This document shows positions 7,712-16,481 of a stretch of DNA of 64,000 bases, piece after piece (position 1 is the stretch's first letter; each line of letters opens with the position of its first letter). The DNA is taken from NCBI RefSeq assembly GCF_029813115.1, contig NZ_JAPZDS010000007.1, positions 1 through 64,000 of the forward strand, written 5' to 3'. The translations under genes and the position numbers were made by a program. The stretch comes from Aureimonas sp. SK2 (GTDB lineage: Bacteria; Pseudomonadota; Alphaproteobacteria; Rhizobiales; Rhizobiaceae). The notes below the pieces were generated by a model that was given only the letters and a program-made list of their open reading frames with translations, had not been told where the DNA came from and ran no database searches.

Positions 7712-8676
7712 CGGGCTTACCGCTGTTTCGCTGGGAGCGGTTCGTGACCGCCGTCGCGGCGGCAGATCTGGCGACGGCGCTGGCCCCCCTCCTCGCCGTG
7801 CCCGATTGGGGCGCGGGCAGCTTCCCCGTTGAGTTCGACGCCCGGGCGACGGGCGGTTCGCTTCTCCTGCGCCTCACCGGCCGGTCGCTGCGGCTGCAGC
7901 GCGCGCCGATGGCGGAGCGCAAGGGAGGGTGGGACCATCGGCTGGTCCTCCTTCTCCGCGAGGGGAGGGGCGAACTGTCGTACGACGGGTCGGTCGCCTC
8001 CGTCGCGCCCGGTGACCACGTCCTCCTCGATATGAGCAGGGCCTTCGCCTTCTCCGCCTCGGGACGCTTCGAGGTGCTGCTCGTCTTTCAGCCCCGTGGA
8101 TCGATCGCGGCACCTCTTCCCCACGGCACGCACCGGCCGGCGGCCGAGGGTACGGCGACCCTTTTGGCCAGCCATGCGGACTACCTGCTGCGGGAGGCCG
8201 TCCTCCTCGACACGCGCGCGGCGCAGGCCGCAAGCGACGCCTTCGCGCTCCTGGCGCATGACAGGCGTAATGCGACGGGTCAGGAAGGGGATGCGCCGTC
8301 CGGCGACCGCCCTGCTCTTCTGCGCCGATATCTGGCGCAGCACGCAGCCTCGCCACAGATCTCGCCTGAGAGCGTGGCGCAGGCGCTCGGCGTGTCACGC
8401 GCCGCCCTCTACCGGACCGCCGGCCCGGAAGGCGGCGTCGCGGCCATGCTCCTCGACGCCCGTCTGCGGCATGCGGTCAATTTGTTGTTGTCGTGCAATC
8501 ATGCCGAAAGCCGGATCGCCGAAGTCGCCCGTGCTGTCGGCTTCTCGTCCCTCAACCTGTTCTCCCGGCGCTTCGGTGAACGCTATGGCCTGAGTCCTAT
8601 GGCTTTCAGAGCCCTCTTCGAGACCTCCGGCGAGGCACGGGTCGATCCGCGCTTTGCGCTCTGGCTCGCCGGATAG
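7708..8676 (+). CDS. AraC-family transcriptional regulator, first of three
   Basis: This 322-residue protein has an amino-terminal cupin-like sensing region, with LLLREGRGELSYDGSVASVA and PGDHVLLDMSRAF marking a beta barrel of the AraC_binding_2 type. The carboxy-terminal AraC DNA-binding domain has two helix-turn-helix units, around SPESVAQALGVSRAALYRTA and IAEVARAVGFSSLNLFSRRF, followed by YGLSPMAFR. It starts at an ATG overlapping the stop of a short upstream frame and lacks a strong ribosome-binding site. It is the first of three AraC-family genes (two forward, one converging). The effector is unknown; the clustering suggests that they regulate each other or the neighbouring genes. Confidence 0.88.
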   Translation: MTGLPLFRWERFVTAVAAADLATALAPLLAVPDWGAGSFPVEFDARATGGSLLLRLTGRSLRLQRAPMAERKGGWDHRLVLLLREGRGELSYDGSVASVAPGDHVLLDMSRAFAFSASGRFEVLLVFQPRGSIAAPLPHGTHRPAAEGTATLLASHADYLLREAVLLDTRAAQAASDAFALLAHDRRNATGQEGDAPSGDRPALLRRYLAQHAASPQISPESVAQALGVSRAALYRTAGPEGGVAAMLLDARLRHAVNLLLSCNHAESRIAEVARAVGFSSLNLFSRRFGERYGLSPMAFRALFETSGEARVDPRFALWLAG

Positions 8677-8770
8677 GGGTTCGGCGGCGCCAACCCCGCC
8701 GCATTCCTTGCGCTGGCATCTGCCTACGCACCCGGCTAAGAGTTCCGGCATTCGCCTCTCGGGCTCTGTC

Positions 8771-9757
8771 ATGCAGCGGATCGATCTCAACGAACTGCCC
8801 ACGCGCGAGCGCTTCGACGCCTGGACCGTCCTGACGGATCCGTTCTTCATGGTGTCGCGGCAGCGCAAGTCCGACTTTCATTGCCGGATGTCGACCGCGC
8901 AGTGGGACGACACGCTCCTGGTCGAAACCGAGGTCTCCGAACAGCGCTACGAGCACACGGTCCGCCATGCACGCAGCGGCGGATGGGACCAGATCGTCTT
9001 CCAGATGTATCGCCGGGGAGCCTTTCGCGGGATCTACGGGGATACCGAGGTCAAGGCCGGTGCCGGCGACATCATCCTGATCGACTTCAGCCAGCCCTTC
9101 GCGAAGGAGAGCACGGACGAGGTCGACCTGAACCTCGTCGTGCCGCGCGAGATCGTGCAGCAGCGCCTTCCGTATGCGCAGCACGGCGCCGTCCTGAACC
9201 ACGGCGCTCCCCTGGCGCGCCTCGCCAATATCCATCTCGAAGGGCTGCGGGTCTGCATGGACAGGCTGGAACCCTTGCAGGCGCATGGCGCCATCGACGC
9301 CTTTCTCACGCTCCTATCCGGCGCCGGCTTCGCCGAGATCGCCCCGACCGCACTTCCCTTCGTGCGGGCGACGGCGCGGCGCTGCGCGGAAGACTATGTC
9401 CGGCGGCATTTGCACGACACCGGTCTCGACATCGCCGCGATCGTCCGTCACTGCGGGATCTCCCGGGCGACCCTCTACCGGCTGTTCGAGCAGGACGGCG
9501 GCATACAGGCCTTCATCCGCAATGAAAGGTTGTCCGTCGCCTGGCGTCTCGTGCGCGAGTGTCCGTCCGCGAAGATGCAGGAGATTGCCGATAGTTGCGG
9601 GTTCAACGACGCGGCCGGCTTCTCCCGCGCGTTTCGCCAGGCCTTCGACGCGACGCCGAGCGAAGTCCGGGGCGCAGGGCGCACGGCGGAAGGAACAGGG
9701 TTCAAGACGCCGGACGAATGGATCGAAACCGTCCGCCGGTTTCAGAGCGAGGCATGA
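8771..9757 (+). CDS. AraC-family transcriptional regulator, second of three
   Basis: The protein has 328 residues from the ATG at 8771 (MQRIDLNELP); upstream codons in the same frame belong to the intergenic gap. The amino-terminal sensing domain includes a WDQIVFQMYRRGAFRGIYGD strand region and the AGDIILIDFSQPF loop of AraC_binding_2 proteins. The DNA-binding half has LDIAAIVRHCGISRATLYRL and MQEIADSCGFNDAAGFSRAF followed by FDATPSEVR, the second-helix signature of the family. The gene lies 94 bp after the first AraC gene in the same direction and converges on the third one. The three proteins share the same architecture, which points to ancient duplication. Confidence 0.9.
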   Translation: MQRIDLNELPTRERFDAWTVLTDPFFMVSRQRKSDFHCRMSTAQWDDTLLVETEVSEQRYEHTVRHARSGGWDQIVFQMYRRGAFRGIYGDTEVKAGAGDIILIDFSQPFAKESTDEVDLNLVVPREIVQQRLPYAQHGAVLNHGAPLARLANIHLEGLRVCMDRLEPLQAHGAIDAFLTLLSGAGFAEIAPTALPFVRATARRCAEDYVRRHLHDTGLDIAAIVRHCGISRATLYRLFEQDGGIQAFIRNERLSVAWRLVRECPSAKMQEIADSCGFNDAAGFSRAFRQAFDATPSEVRGAGRTAEGTGFKTPDEWIETVRRFQSEA

Positions 9758-9784
9758 GTCGTCCCGTCGCCTCAGCGACGGGTG

Positions 9785-10780
9785 TCAACCGAGCGCCTGT
9801 TCCGGGCCGCCGCCTTCGAGCCATGTGCGGCGCCATCGCCCGGCCGTGACGAAGTCATTGGCCGGAACGGCCGAGAGTGCCTTGCTGGGCGCGACGCCGT
9901 AGCGATTGCGAAAGGCGCGAGCGAAGGCTGCGTCGCTGGGAAATCCGACGGAAAGCGCCAGACGGGCCACGCTGCCGCGGCCGCCGCCCGCCGCCGCCAT
10001 CTGCCGCCGCGCGCATTCGAGGCGCCGCTCGCGGATGCAGGCCGCGATCCCGCCGATCGGCTCGAAGAGCCGGTAGAGCGCCGAACGGGACAAGCCGAAC
10101 TGCCGGCAGATCAGGGCGGGCGACAGATCGGTGCGCGCGAGATTGCCGTCGATGAAGCCGAGGATCGCGGCGATCGACAGGTCCAGGATTTCCGCCTGCG
10201 CGGTCGGCCTGGCAGCCGCGAGCAGCGTGGCAGCCAGCGTCCCCACGCTTTCCGACAGCGCCTCTCCTTCCTGCGGTGCGAGCAGCGGGGCGACGTCGGC
10301 AAGGAGCGTCAGGTGGCCGCCCAGGAGCTGGCCGAGGCCGCTGCCCCCTTCGATCCGCGTCTCGTGGCAGGCGTCGAGCGCCGTCGGCGACAGGCGCAGC
10401 AGACGGCGCTCGATCGCCAGCGCTGTCACGCCCGCCGGCTCGAAGCGGATGTCCTCCATCTGGGCGAGGTCGAGGCACAGGATGTCTCCCGGAGCGGCGA
10501 CGACGGTCCGAGTCCGCGATCGGTAGCGCGTCTCGGGCGTGCAAAGGATCAGGAGGAGAAGATCGTCCGCCCTGTGCCTCCAGGCTCGTGCGTCCGGCCC
10601 GGTCACGACGGGACCGGAGAGATCGATCTTCCCGACCGCGAAGCCGGCGAACGCGGCCATCTCGCCGCTCGGGCCGAACCAGCGTCGAACGGCGGGCGTC
10701 TCCGCCCCCGGCCCGCCCGCGAGGTAAGGCGTACCATCGGAGGTGGACAGGGATCGCATGGGTTTGGCTGCAGGCATCAT
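9785..10780 (-). CDS. AraC-family transcriptional regulator, third of three
   Basis: A protein of 331 residues with the same domain order as the two regulators to its left. The amino-terminal sensing region has a DDLLLLILCTPE strand and the APGDILCLDLAQ loop. The carboxy-terminal HTH_18 domain has ICRQFGLSRSALYRLF and VARLALSVGFPSDAAFARAF followed by YGVAPSKA. It is read toward the second AraC gene (28-bp gap) and away from the gamma-glutamyltransferase gene, with which it shares a 219-bp divergent promoter region. Control of that gene is therefore a reasonable guess, but no operator is recognisable there. The start is one of two adjacent ATGs; an internal ATG at 10759 is another option. Confidence 0.9.
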   Translation of the reverse strand: MMPAAKPMRSLSTSDGTPYLAGGPGAETPAVRRWFGPSGEMAAFAGFAVGKIDLSGPVVTGPDARAWRHRADDLLLLILCTPETRYRSRTRTVVAAPGDILCLDLAQMEDIRFEPAGVTALAIERRLLRLSPTALDACHETRIEGGSGLGQLLGGHLTLLADVAPLLAPQEGEALSESVGTLAATLLAAARPTAQAEILDLSIAAILGFIDGNLARTDLSPALICRQFGLSRSALYRLFEPIGGIAACIRERRLECARRQMAAAGGGRGSVARLALSVGFPSDAAFARAFRNRYGVAPSKALSAVPANDFVTAGRWRRTWLEGGGPEQALG

Positions 10781-10999
10781 GCAAGTCTTTCAACGGCTTG
10801 GGCGTCGCATTGTGCCATCAGGATATCGCGCGCGATCGGAAGGCCGTTAGGCGGGGCGTCTCACCCGCAGGCGCGCGATTTGTCTCTGCGTCTCATTCGA
10901 AGGGGTATGCCGATCCGTCCGCGGCCGTCGCCGTGGACGCTCCCATGCGTTACGCTTCGGCCGAAGCCTCCAACGAGGTCAGGCGGGAGCGTGAGCGCG

Positions 11000-12592
11000 A
11001 TGCGCAATTTCGAGGAACCGGGTCGTTCGCTGGCCGTGGGGCGGAAGGGGATGGCGGCGACGTCGCATCCGGCGGCGGCGCTGACCGCCGTCGAGATCCT
11101 CAAGGCGGGCGGCAACGCAGTGGACGCCGCGGTCGCTGCCTGCGCCGTCCAGAGCGTCGTCGAGGCGGGCTCGACCGGCATCGGCGGCGACTGCTTCGCG
11201 CTTTTGGCGCCGGGAGGGCGCGATCGTGTCGTCGCCTACAACGGCTCCGGACGGACGCCCGCCGCACTGACGCCCGAGCGCCTCAAAGCCCGCGGCGTGA
11301 CCGCGCTGGAGCGATCCTCGCCCCATGTCGTCACGGTGCCGGGCGCCGTGGACGCCTGGACGCGCCTCGTCGTCGACCACGGGCGCATGCCGCTCGCCGA
11401 CATCCTCGCCCCCGCCGCCGCCATGGCGCGCGAAGGCTATGCGGTGACACCGCGCGTCGCCCACGATATCGACGGCCAGCGCGTGCTGCTGGACGCCGAT
11501 CCAGCGGCCCGCGACCTGTTCCTCGTGGAGGGCCGCGCCCCGCCCGTCGGCACGCTCCAGCGCCAGGAGGCTCTGGCGGGAACGCTGGAGGCGATCGGCC
11601 GGGAAGGGCGCGACGCCTTTTATCGCGGCCCCGTCGCCGCAGATATGGTGGAGCACCTCACCGCGCTCGGCGGCCTGCACACGCTTGCCGACTTCGCGGA
11701 AGCTGCCGGCGAGTATGTCGAGCCGATCCGCGCCGACTATCGCGGCTGGACCGTGCACGAATGCCCGCCCAACGGACAGGGCATCATCGCCCTGATGATC
11801 CTGAAGATCCTGGAGCGCTTCACGCCGGAGGGCGATCCGCTCTCCGCCGACAATCTCCATGTGGAAGTGGAGGCGACCCGCCTCGCCTATGCCGCGCGCG
11901 ACGCCTTCGTGGCCGACATGGACGCCGCGCCCGTCCCGGTCGAGCATCTCCTGTCCGATCGGATGGCGGACGAGCTTGCCTCTCGCATCGACCTTTCCCG
12001 CGCGCTCGACCCGCTGCCCGTCCTCGACGCGGTGGAGCATTCCGACACGGTCTACATCTCGGTGGTGGACGAGGATCGCAACGCGGTCAGCTTCATCAAC
12101 TCGATCTTCCACCCCTACGGCAGCGGCATCGTCGCGCCTCGCTCGGGCGTTCTGTTCCACAATCGCGGACAGAGCTTCTCGCTGGAGCCGGGCCACCCCA
12201 ACCGGATCGGCCCGCGCAAGCGCCCGATGCACACGATCATTCCCGGCATGGTGACGAAGGGCGGACGCGCCGTCATGCCCTTCGGCGTCATGGGCGGCCA
12301 CTACCAGGCCATGGGCCACGCCCATTTCCTGTCCAAGCTCATCGACCACGGCCTGGACCTTCAGTCCGCCATGGATCTGCCGCGCCTTTTCCCGCTGCCG
12401 GGCACCAAGGTCGTGGAAACGGAGGCCCGCCTGCGCGACCTCGTCGGAGAGGAGCTGACGCGTCGCGGCTTTTCGATCCAGCCTCCGAAATCCGCGATCG
12501 GCGGCAGCCAAGCCATCTGGATCGACTGGGAGAGCGACGCGCTGCTGGGGGGCTCCGATCACCGCAAGGACGGCTGCGCGCTAGGCTACTGA
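11000..12592 (+). CDS. ggt: Gamma-glutamyltransferase family protein
   Basis: These N-terminal nucleophile hydrolases cleave or transfer the gamma-glutamyl group of glutathione and related peptides after self-cleavage into two subunits. The protein has 530 residues from the ATG at 11000, behind a GGGAG site; a GTG three codons upstream is too close to that site. Family features are the early GGNAVDAAVAACAVQSVVE block, TGIGGDCFAL, and the region HSDTVYISVVDEDRNAVSFI, where the threonine before the YISVVD strand is the expected nucleophile and cleavage site. NSIFHPYGSGI and GPRKRPMHTIIPGM follow. No signal peptide is evident, so this may be a cytoplasmic member acting on glutathione or another gamma-glutamyl compound. 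Confidence 0.88.
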   Translation: MRNFEEPGRSLAVGRKGMAATSHPAAALTAVEILKAGGNAVDAAVAACAVQSVVEAGSTGIGGDCFALLAPGGRDRVVAYNGSGRTPAALTPERLKARGVTALERSSPHVVTVPGAVDAWTRLVVDHGRMPLADILAPAAAMAREGYAVTPRVAHDIDGQRVLLDADPAARDLFLVEGRAPPVGTLQRQEALAGTLEAIGREGRDAFYRGPVAADMVEHLTALGGLHTLADFAEAAGEYVEPIRADYRGWTVHECPPNGQGIIALMILKILERFTPEGDPLSADNLHVEVEATRLAYAARDAFVADMDAAPVPVEHLLSDRMADELASRIDLSRALDPLPVLDAVEHSDTVYISVVDEDRNAVSFINSIFHPYGSGIVAPRSGVLFHNRGQSFSLEPGHPNRIGPRKRPMHTIIPGMVTKGGRAVMPFGVMGGHYQAMGHAHFLSKLIDHGLDLQSAMDLPRLFPLPGTKVVETEARLRDLVGEELTRRGFSIQPPKSAIGGSQAIWIDWESDALLGGSDHRKDGCALGY

Positions 12593-12651
12593 ACGAGATC
12601 CGGAGCGTATCTTTCCTGCGCCGAGCTAATCGTCGTTGAGCACAGAGAGGG

Positions 12652-12873
12652 TCAATCCCGCTCAACCCGTTCCGCGTGCTGCCGGAAAGCCAGGTCGAGA
12701 CGGAGCAGCTTGTCCGCCAGGTCTTCGGGGATCGCGTCGTCGAGCTTGAAGACCGGCCGGTGGCTCATCGCCTTTCGTACCCGAGCCTGCTCGTTGGCGA
12801 CGAAGATGGTCCGAAGGGCTTGCGACATGACCATGGTCCCGCTTCCAACCGCGCCACGGGCCGACGATGGCAT
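12652..12873 (-). CDS. Small hypothetical protein
   Basis: A 73-codon frame. Its carboxy-terminal part, SHRPVFKLDDAIPEDLADKL and LRLDLAFRQHAERVERD, looks like real protein sequence with two amphipathic helices. The early part, rich in G/S and A, may lie upstream of the true start, and an internal ATG begins MVMSQALRTIF. I do not recognise the family. The IPEDLADKLLRLD segment faintly resembles NepR-type anti-sigma factors, but there is no phyR or ecfG nearby, so I do not assign it. It stands alone between ggt and a divergent FAD oxidase. Confidence 0.4.
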   Translation of the reverse strand: MPSSARGAVGSGTMVMSQALRTIFVANEQARVRKAMSHRPVFKLDDAIPEDLADKLLRLDLAFRQHAERVERD

Positions 12874-13138
12874 GCCCTACGCTTACATTTGCCTAACCGA
12901 TTTAGTGGTCGCGAGCCTTACGTCCACGACTCGCCGCCAAACAATGTCCTTCCTATGGGCATCCCCTATCGGTGGCCCGCAAGACACAGGCGTTCGCGTC
13001 CGTCGGACCGCGATTTTCCACGACGATGAATTTGGCCCGCCGGCACCTGCCTCGGCATTCGGCACCGCCAACGGCGGGAACGGAGGGTGCCGTCCGAGCG
13101 TATCGGAGGCCCAGCCTCCAACCGAGCGTTTACTCCGC

Positions 13139-14371
13139 ATGGCCGACGACATCGACTTCCTGATCATCGGCGGCGGTGCGGCCGGGATCGGCGCCGCGCG
13201 GCGCCTAGCGGCGCTCGGCGCTTCGCCGCTCGACGTGGAAGCGTTGGACCGGATCGGCGGGCGGGCCCATACGATCGAGGCGCGGGGCCAGCGGCTCGAT
13301 CTCGGCTGCGAATGGCTGCATTCCGGCGACCGCAACGTCTGGACAGGAATCGCGGAAGACCTGGGGTTTCGCGTCGACCGGCGCGATCCGGTGTGGGGCG
13401 AGCAGTTCCGGGACCTCGGCTTCCCGGCCGCCGATCAGGCCGCGGCGGGGCGCGCCTTCGACGCCTGGGCCGAACGCCTGATCCGTTCCCCTCCGGCCAG
13501 CGACCGCTCCAGCGATGCCTTGGAGCCGAACGGAGAATGGAACGGCTTCATCGCGGCGATGACGGGCTTCATCAGCGGTGCGGCGCCCGAGCGGTTGTCC
13601 GCCGAGGATTACGTCGCCTACGAGCGCGCCGCTACGGAGGCGAACTGGCGCCTTCCCGCCGGCTACGGCACCCTGGTCGCCGCCAGCCTTCCCGCCTCCG
13701 TCGCCGTTCGGACCGACACGCGCGTCGAAGCGATCGACCTCGCGGCCAGGGGCGTCGTCGTCGTCACGTCTCGCGGCACGCTGCGCGCCCGAGCCGTGAT
13801 CGTGGCCGTGCCGACGTCCGTGCTGGCGGACGGCGCGATCCGCTTGCCGCCCGAAGTCGATCCCTGGCGCGTCGCGGCGGCGGCGCTGCCGCTCGGCCGC
13901 GACGAGAAGGTGTTTCTGGAGATCATCGGCGATGCGCCATTCGAGGACGAGACCTATGTGCTCGGCAACCCGCGAACCGCCCGAACCGGCGGCCACTATA
14001 TCCGCCCGCTCGGCGCTCCGGTGATCGAATGCTTTCTGGGCGGCGGCGCGGCCGACGTCCTCGACGACGGGCCGGACGCGGGCTTCGCCTTCGCGGTGGA
14101 CGAGATCGTCGCGCTGTTCGGATCCGACGCGAGGCGCTCTCTGCGCCCGCTTGCGGTGTCGAACTGGAGCCAAATCGCGACGATCGGGGGCGCCTACAGC
14201 TATGCCCTGCCGGGGCATGCCGGCGCGCGGGCGCTCCTAGCAAAGCCGTTCGACGATTGCCTCTTCTTTGCCGGCGAGGCGACGCATCCCTTCGACTTCA
14301 CGACGGCGCACGGCGCCCACGACAGCGGCGTGCGCGCGGCGGACGAGGCTTTCGCATCCGCGAGTCGGTGA
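13139..14371 (+). CDS. FAD-dependent amine oxidase family protein
   Basis: The protein has 410 residues from the ATG at 13139 (MADDIDFL). It opens with a Rossmann motif, IIGGGAAGIGAARRLAALGA, then an acidic residue region and DRIGGRAHTIEARG, the second nucleotide-binding signature (GGR) of monoamine oxidase-type flavoproteins. Near the carboxy terminus, FFAGEATHPFDFTTAHGAHD is the conserved FAD-binding end in which amine oxidases read GEH/GEAT. It probably oxidises a primary amine or polyamine; the substrate is not evident. The frame remains open far upstream, but that part has no flavoprotein features and overlaps the opposing small gene. The gene is followed after about 110 bp by an unrelated hypothetical gene. 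Confidence 0.85.
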   Translation: MADDIDFLIIGGGAAGIGAARRLAALGASPLDVEALDRIGGRAHTIEARGQRLDLGCEWLHSGDRNVWTGIAEDLGFRVDRRDPVWGEQFRDLGFPAADQAAAGRAFDAWAERLIRSPPASDRSSDALEPNGEWNGFIAAMTGFISGAAPERLSAEDYVAYERAATEANWRLPAGYGTLVAASLPASVAVRTDTRVEAIDLAARGVVVVTSRGTLRARAVIVAVPTSVLADGAIRLPPEVDPWRVAAAALPLGRDEKVFLEIIGDAPFEDETYVLGNPRTARTGGHYIRPLGAPVIECFLGGGAADVLDDGPDAGFAFAVDEIVALFGSDARRSLRPLAVSNWSQIATIGGAYSYALPGHAGARALLAKPFDDCLFFAGEATHPFDFTTAHGAHDSGVRAADEAFASASR

Positions 14372-14483
14372 AGGCCGGCAGGGCAACGCCATCGATATGC
14401 GCCGGGGGCTGCCCTCCCCGGCCGGACGGTGGTAGCCAGCGGAACGGCGCGCAAATCGTCGCCACCGAATGGGACAGGACGGC

Positions 14484-15563
14484 ATGACCAACAGGCAGGA
14501 TCGGCGCTTCGCCGCCAAGCTCGCGCGACAGGCCGCACGGCGCGGCAAGGCGCCGGCCGAGCGCGCGCTTCTGGTCGCGGCTTCGGCCTACTCGGCGGAG
14601 CAGCCGATCGAACTCGATTTCGGGATCGAGGGGATCGACGCCGCCTGGGTCAGGCTGGAACCGGAACTGTGGGACATCCTCGATGACGCCTACGAGGACT
14701 TCCGCCGCGACCTTTTCGCGGATGCGGCCTGGGGGCCGATGGTGATGCCGTCGGCCTCCGGCGGCGCAAAGGGCCATGATCTCCAGCCGATCTTCCTGCC
14801 GGTGACCGGACGGGCCGGCGACCTTTCGGCCTTCGCGGCGGACGCGGCGCGACGGTCCGCTCTGGCGAACTCGCTGCGCGCCTCAGGCATCTTCCCCGAG
14901 GATGCGGGGGTCTGGATCCTACCGGTTCTGCTGGCGCCCGAGGCGGTCGATCTCAGAACGGTCGGCCCCGCGGCGGCCTTTCATCTGACGCTGGGACTGG
15001 CCGAGGCCATCGCCGCGCCCGAACCGCCGGAGGCGGATAGTTTGAAGGGCTTGGTCGAGAGAGCCGGCCTGCCGATAATTTCTGTGGCGGACGGAGATAC
15101 GCCGCTGTCCGCCCTCTTCCTCGGCGTGGCGCTGACGCCGGCCGACGAGCGGGAGATGACCGAGGAGGAGGCGGAGGCGCGACGCCTTTCGATGGCGGCG
15201 ACGCGGGCCTCCTGGCTCGACACCTATGCGGCCGACCTGCCCTTCCGGCTGGACGAGCCGGTTCTCTGGCACGAGGCGGGATCCTCGTTGGCCTGGCATG
15301 GCGTCGTCGGCGAGATCGAAGCGGAGATCGCCCAGAGCGGCGGCGGCGACCGCGTGACGCAGCTCCACGCCTGCCTTCTTCCCGAACAGGGCGAGGCCGT
15401 GCTCGCGGCCAAGCTGGGGGACAGGTTCATCGGCCCGTTCCATGCGTCGAAGTCGCTTGTCGCGACCGACGTCGACGGGTTCGCCGGCCTGGCGGAGCAC
15501 TTCGCCGGAGAGCTCGTCGAGCATGAACCGCCGGAGGCGGTCCTGCGCCTCGTCGGCCGGTAG
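14484..15563 (+). CDS. Hypothetical protein
   Basis: The protein has 359 residues from the ATG at 14484, which has an AGGA site a few bases upstream; an ATG at 14469 has none. The amino-terminal stretch is basic (RRFAAKLARQAARRGKAPAE). The rest is acidic and alanine-rich, with no membrane segment and no motif that I recognise. Codon use and absence of stops are consistent with a genuine gene. No function is proposed. It lies alone, in the same direction as the FAD oxidase. Confidence 0.65.
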   Translation: MTNRQDRRFAAKLARQAARRGKAPAERALLVAASAYSAEQPIELDFGIEGIDAAWVRLEPELWDILDDAYEDFRRDLFADAAWGPMVMPSASGGAKGHDLQPIFLPVTGRAGDLSAFAADAARRSALANSLRASGIFPEDAGVWILPVLLAPEAVDLRTVGPAAAFHLTLGLAEAIAAPEPPEADSLKGLVERAGLPIISVADGDTPLSALFLGVALTPADEREMTEEEAEARRLSMAATRASWLDTYAADLPFRLDEPVLWHEAGSSLAWHGVVGEIEAEIAQSGGGDRVTQLHACLLPEQGEAVLAAKLGDRFIGPFHASKSLVATDVDGFAGLAEHFAGELVEHEPPEAVLRLVGR

Positions 15564-15623
15564 CTCGCGGGGCGTCGAGAACCCTTGTATGGGACGTGGG
15601 CCGCTCGCGAGAGCGGCTCCCGG

Positions 15624-15986
15624 TCAGCCCTTGCGGCTCTGTCGTGCTGCGTAGCGCGCGTCGCGCTTGGCCTTCTGCGCGGCCTGATCCTCGAGCGCCT
15701 TGGCGATCAGCTTGTCGCGCTCGGACACGGCCGCCCGCTCGGCCTCCTCGGCGGCGGCGGCACGCTCGGCCGCGAGGGCTGCCTGACGCTCCTCCTCCTC
15801 GAGCTTGCGCTGAGCGCGCTTGGCAGCTTCGCGCTCCTCGCGCGCGGCCACCAGCGCCGCGTGCTCCTCGCGGCGGGCCTTGGCGGCCGGGTCGTTCTGC
15901 TTGGCCTTCATCTTCTCGAGGAGCGCAGCCTTTGCGTCCTTGGCCGCCTTCTGGCGCTCGACGAAGTCCTTGTCCACCTGCTTCAA
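15624..15986 (-). CDS. DUF6481 family protein
   Basis: A protein of about 120 residues made almost entirely of charged alpha-helix (FVERQKAAKDAKAALLEKMK at the front, many EERE/AAKR repeats in the middle). It ends in the KAKRDARYAARQSRKG signature seen in alphaproteobacterial DUF6481 proteins. A continuous coiled coil is likely. The start is uncertain: a TTG at 15986 gives 120 residues, and a GTG three codons later gives the DKDF start seen in relatives. The function is unknown. It is the first of three small basic proteins on this strand between 15.6 and 16.6 kb. Confidence 0.75.
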   Translation of the reverse strand: MKQVDKDFVERQKAAKDAKAALLEKMKAKQNDPAAKARREEHAALVAAREEREAAKRAQRKLEEEERQAALAAERAAAAEEAERAAVSERDKLIAKALEDQAAQKAKRDARYAARQSRKG

Positions 15987-16138
15987 AATCTGTCTCGCTT
16001 GATCTTTTTGGGTTCCGGCACCGTGTCAATCGCAGGGGCTCAGATGTGGCCGATGCGGGCGGTGCCGGGCAAGGGCCGGTCGTAAGGGAGCCGGCCTTCG
16101 AACGCAATGCCGCACCACGTGGAAGCCCACAGGCCCGG

Positions 16139-16357
16139 TCAGTCCGTCGACGATCGTTCGCTTCCCGCATCCGCCGGACGATCGTCGCCGGCATCCGCCG
16201 CCGAGTGCCCCTTGGACGCCTTGGCAAGCGCCTTCTCCGCCTTCTTCGCGGCTTTGGCCTTCTCGCGCTCACGACGCTCGAAATCGAAATTCGGCTTCTT
16301 CACGAGCACCTCCGCTGTTTGCACCGTCACTTGGATATGGTGATACGACGGCTCCAT
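16139..16357 (-). CDS. Small basic hypothetical protein
   Basis: A 72-residue frame from the ATG at 16357, behind AGAGGG. The core KKPNFDFERREREKAKAAKK is a pattern I associate with small conserved proteins of Hyphomicrobiales. It is followed by an alanine/lysine helix and an acidic, serine-rich tail. A GTG start at the VKKPNFDF position would give a shorter product of about 55 residues. No domain name can be given. The frame continues upstream without stops, but that part overlaps another small gene and its terminator, so I exclude it. Confidence 0.55.
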   Translation of the reverse strand: MEPSYHHIQVTVQTAEVLVKKPNFDFERREREKAKAAKKAEKALAKASKGHSAADAGDDRPADAGSERSSTD

Positions 16358-16378
16358 TGCACCCTCTGGGGCGCAGAC

Positions 16379-16408
16379 AAAAAAGGCGCCGACGGGAGCC
16401 GACGCCTT
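16379..16408 (-). terminator. Intrinsic terminator of the 39-residue gene
   Basis: On the minus strand, an 11-bp stem (AAGGCGTCGGC pairing with GTCGGCGCCTT, with two G-U pairs) and a 4-base loop are followed by six T residues. It lies about 75 bp downstream of the small gene at 16482-16601 and just before the next small gene. Confidence 0.75.
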
Positions 16409-16481
16409 CACTTTCCATGCCGCCCGCAACGCGTCGCGCCGGTCGAAACCCGACCGACGACGCGCAGGGCCGACCGTTCGT

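Noticed and set aside
10979-12562. Long open frame on the minus strand opposite ggt
   Set aside because: It has no domain and mirrors the coding frame of a clear gamma-glutamyltransferase. High GC keeps the antisense frame open.
12652-12873. NepR-type anti-sigma factor reading of the 73-codon gene
   Set aside because: Only one short segment is similar, and neither phyR nor ecfG is nearby.
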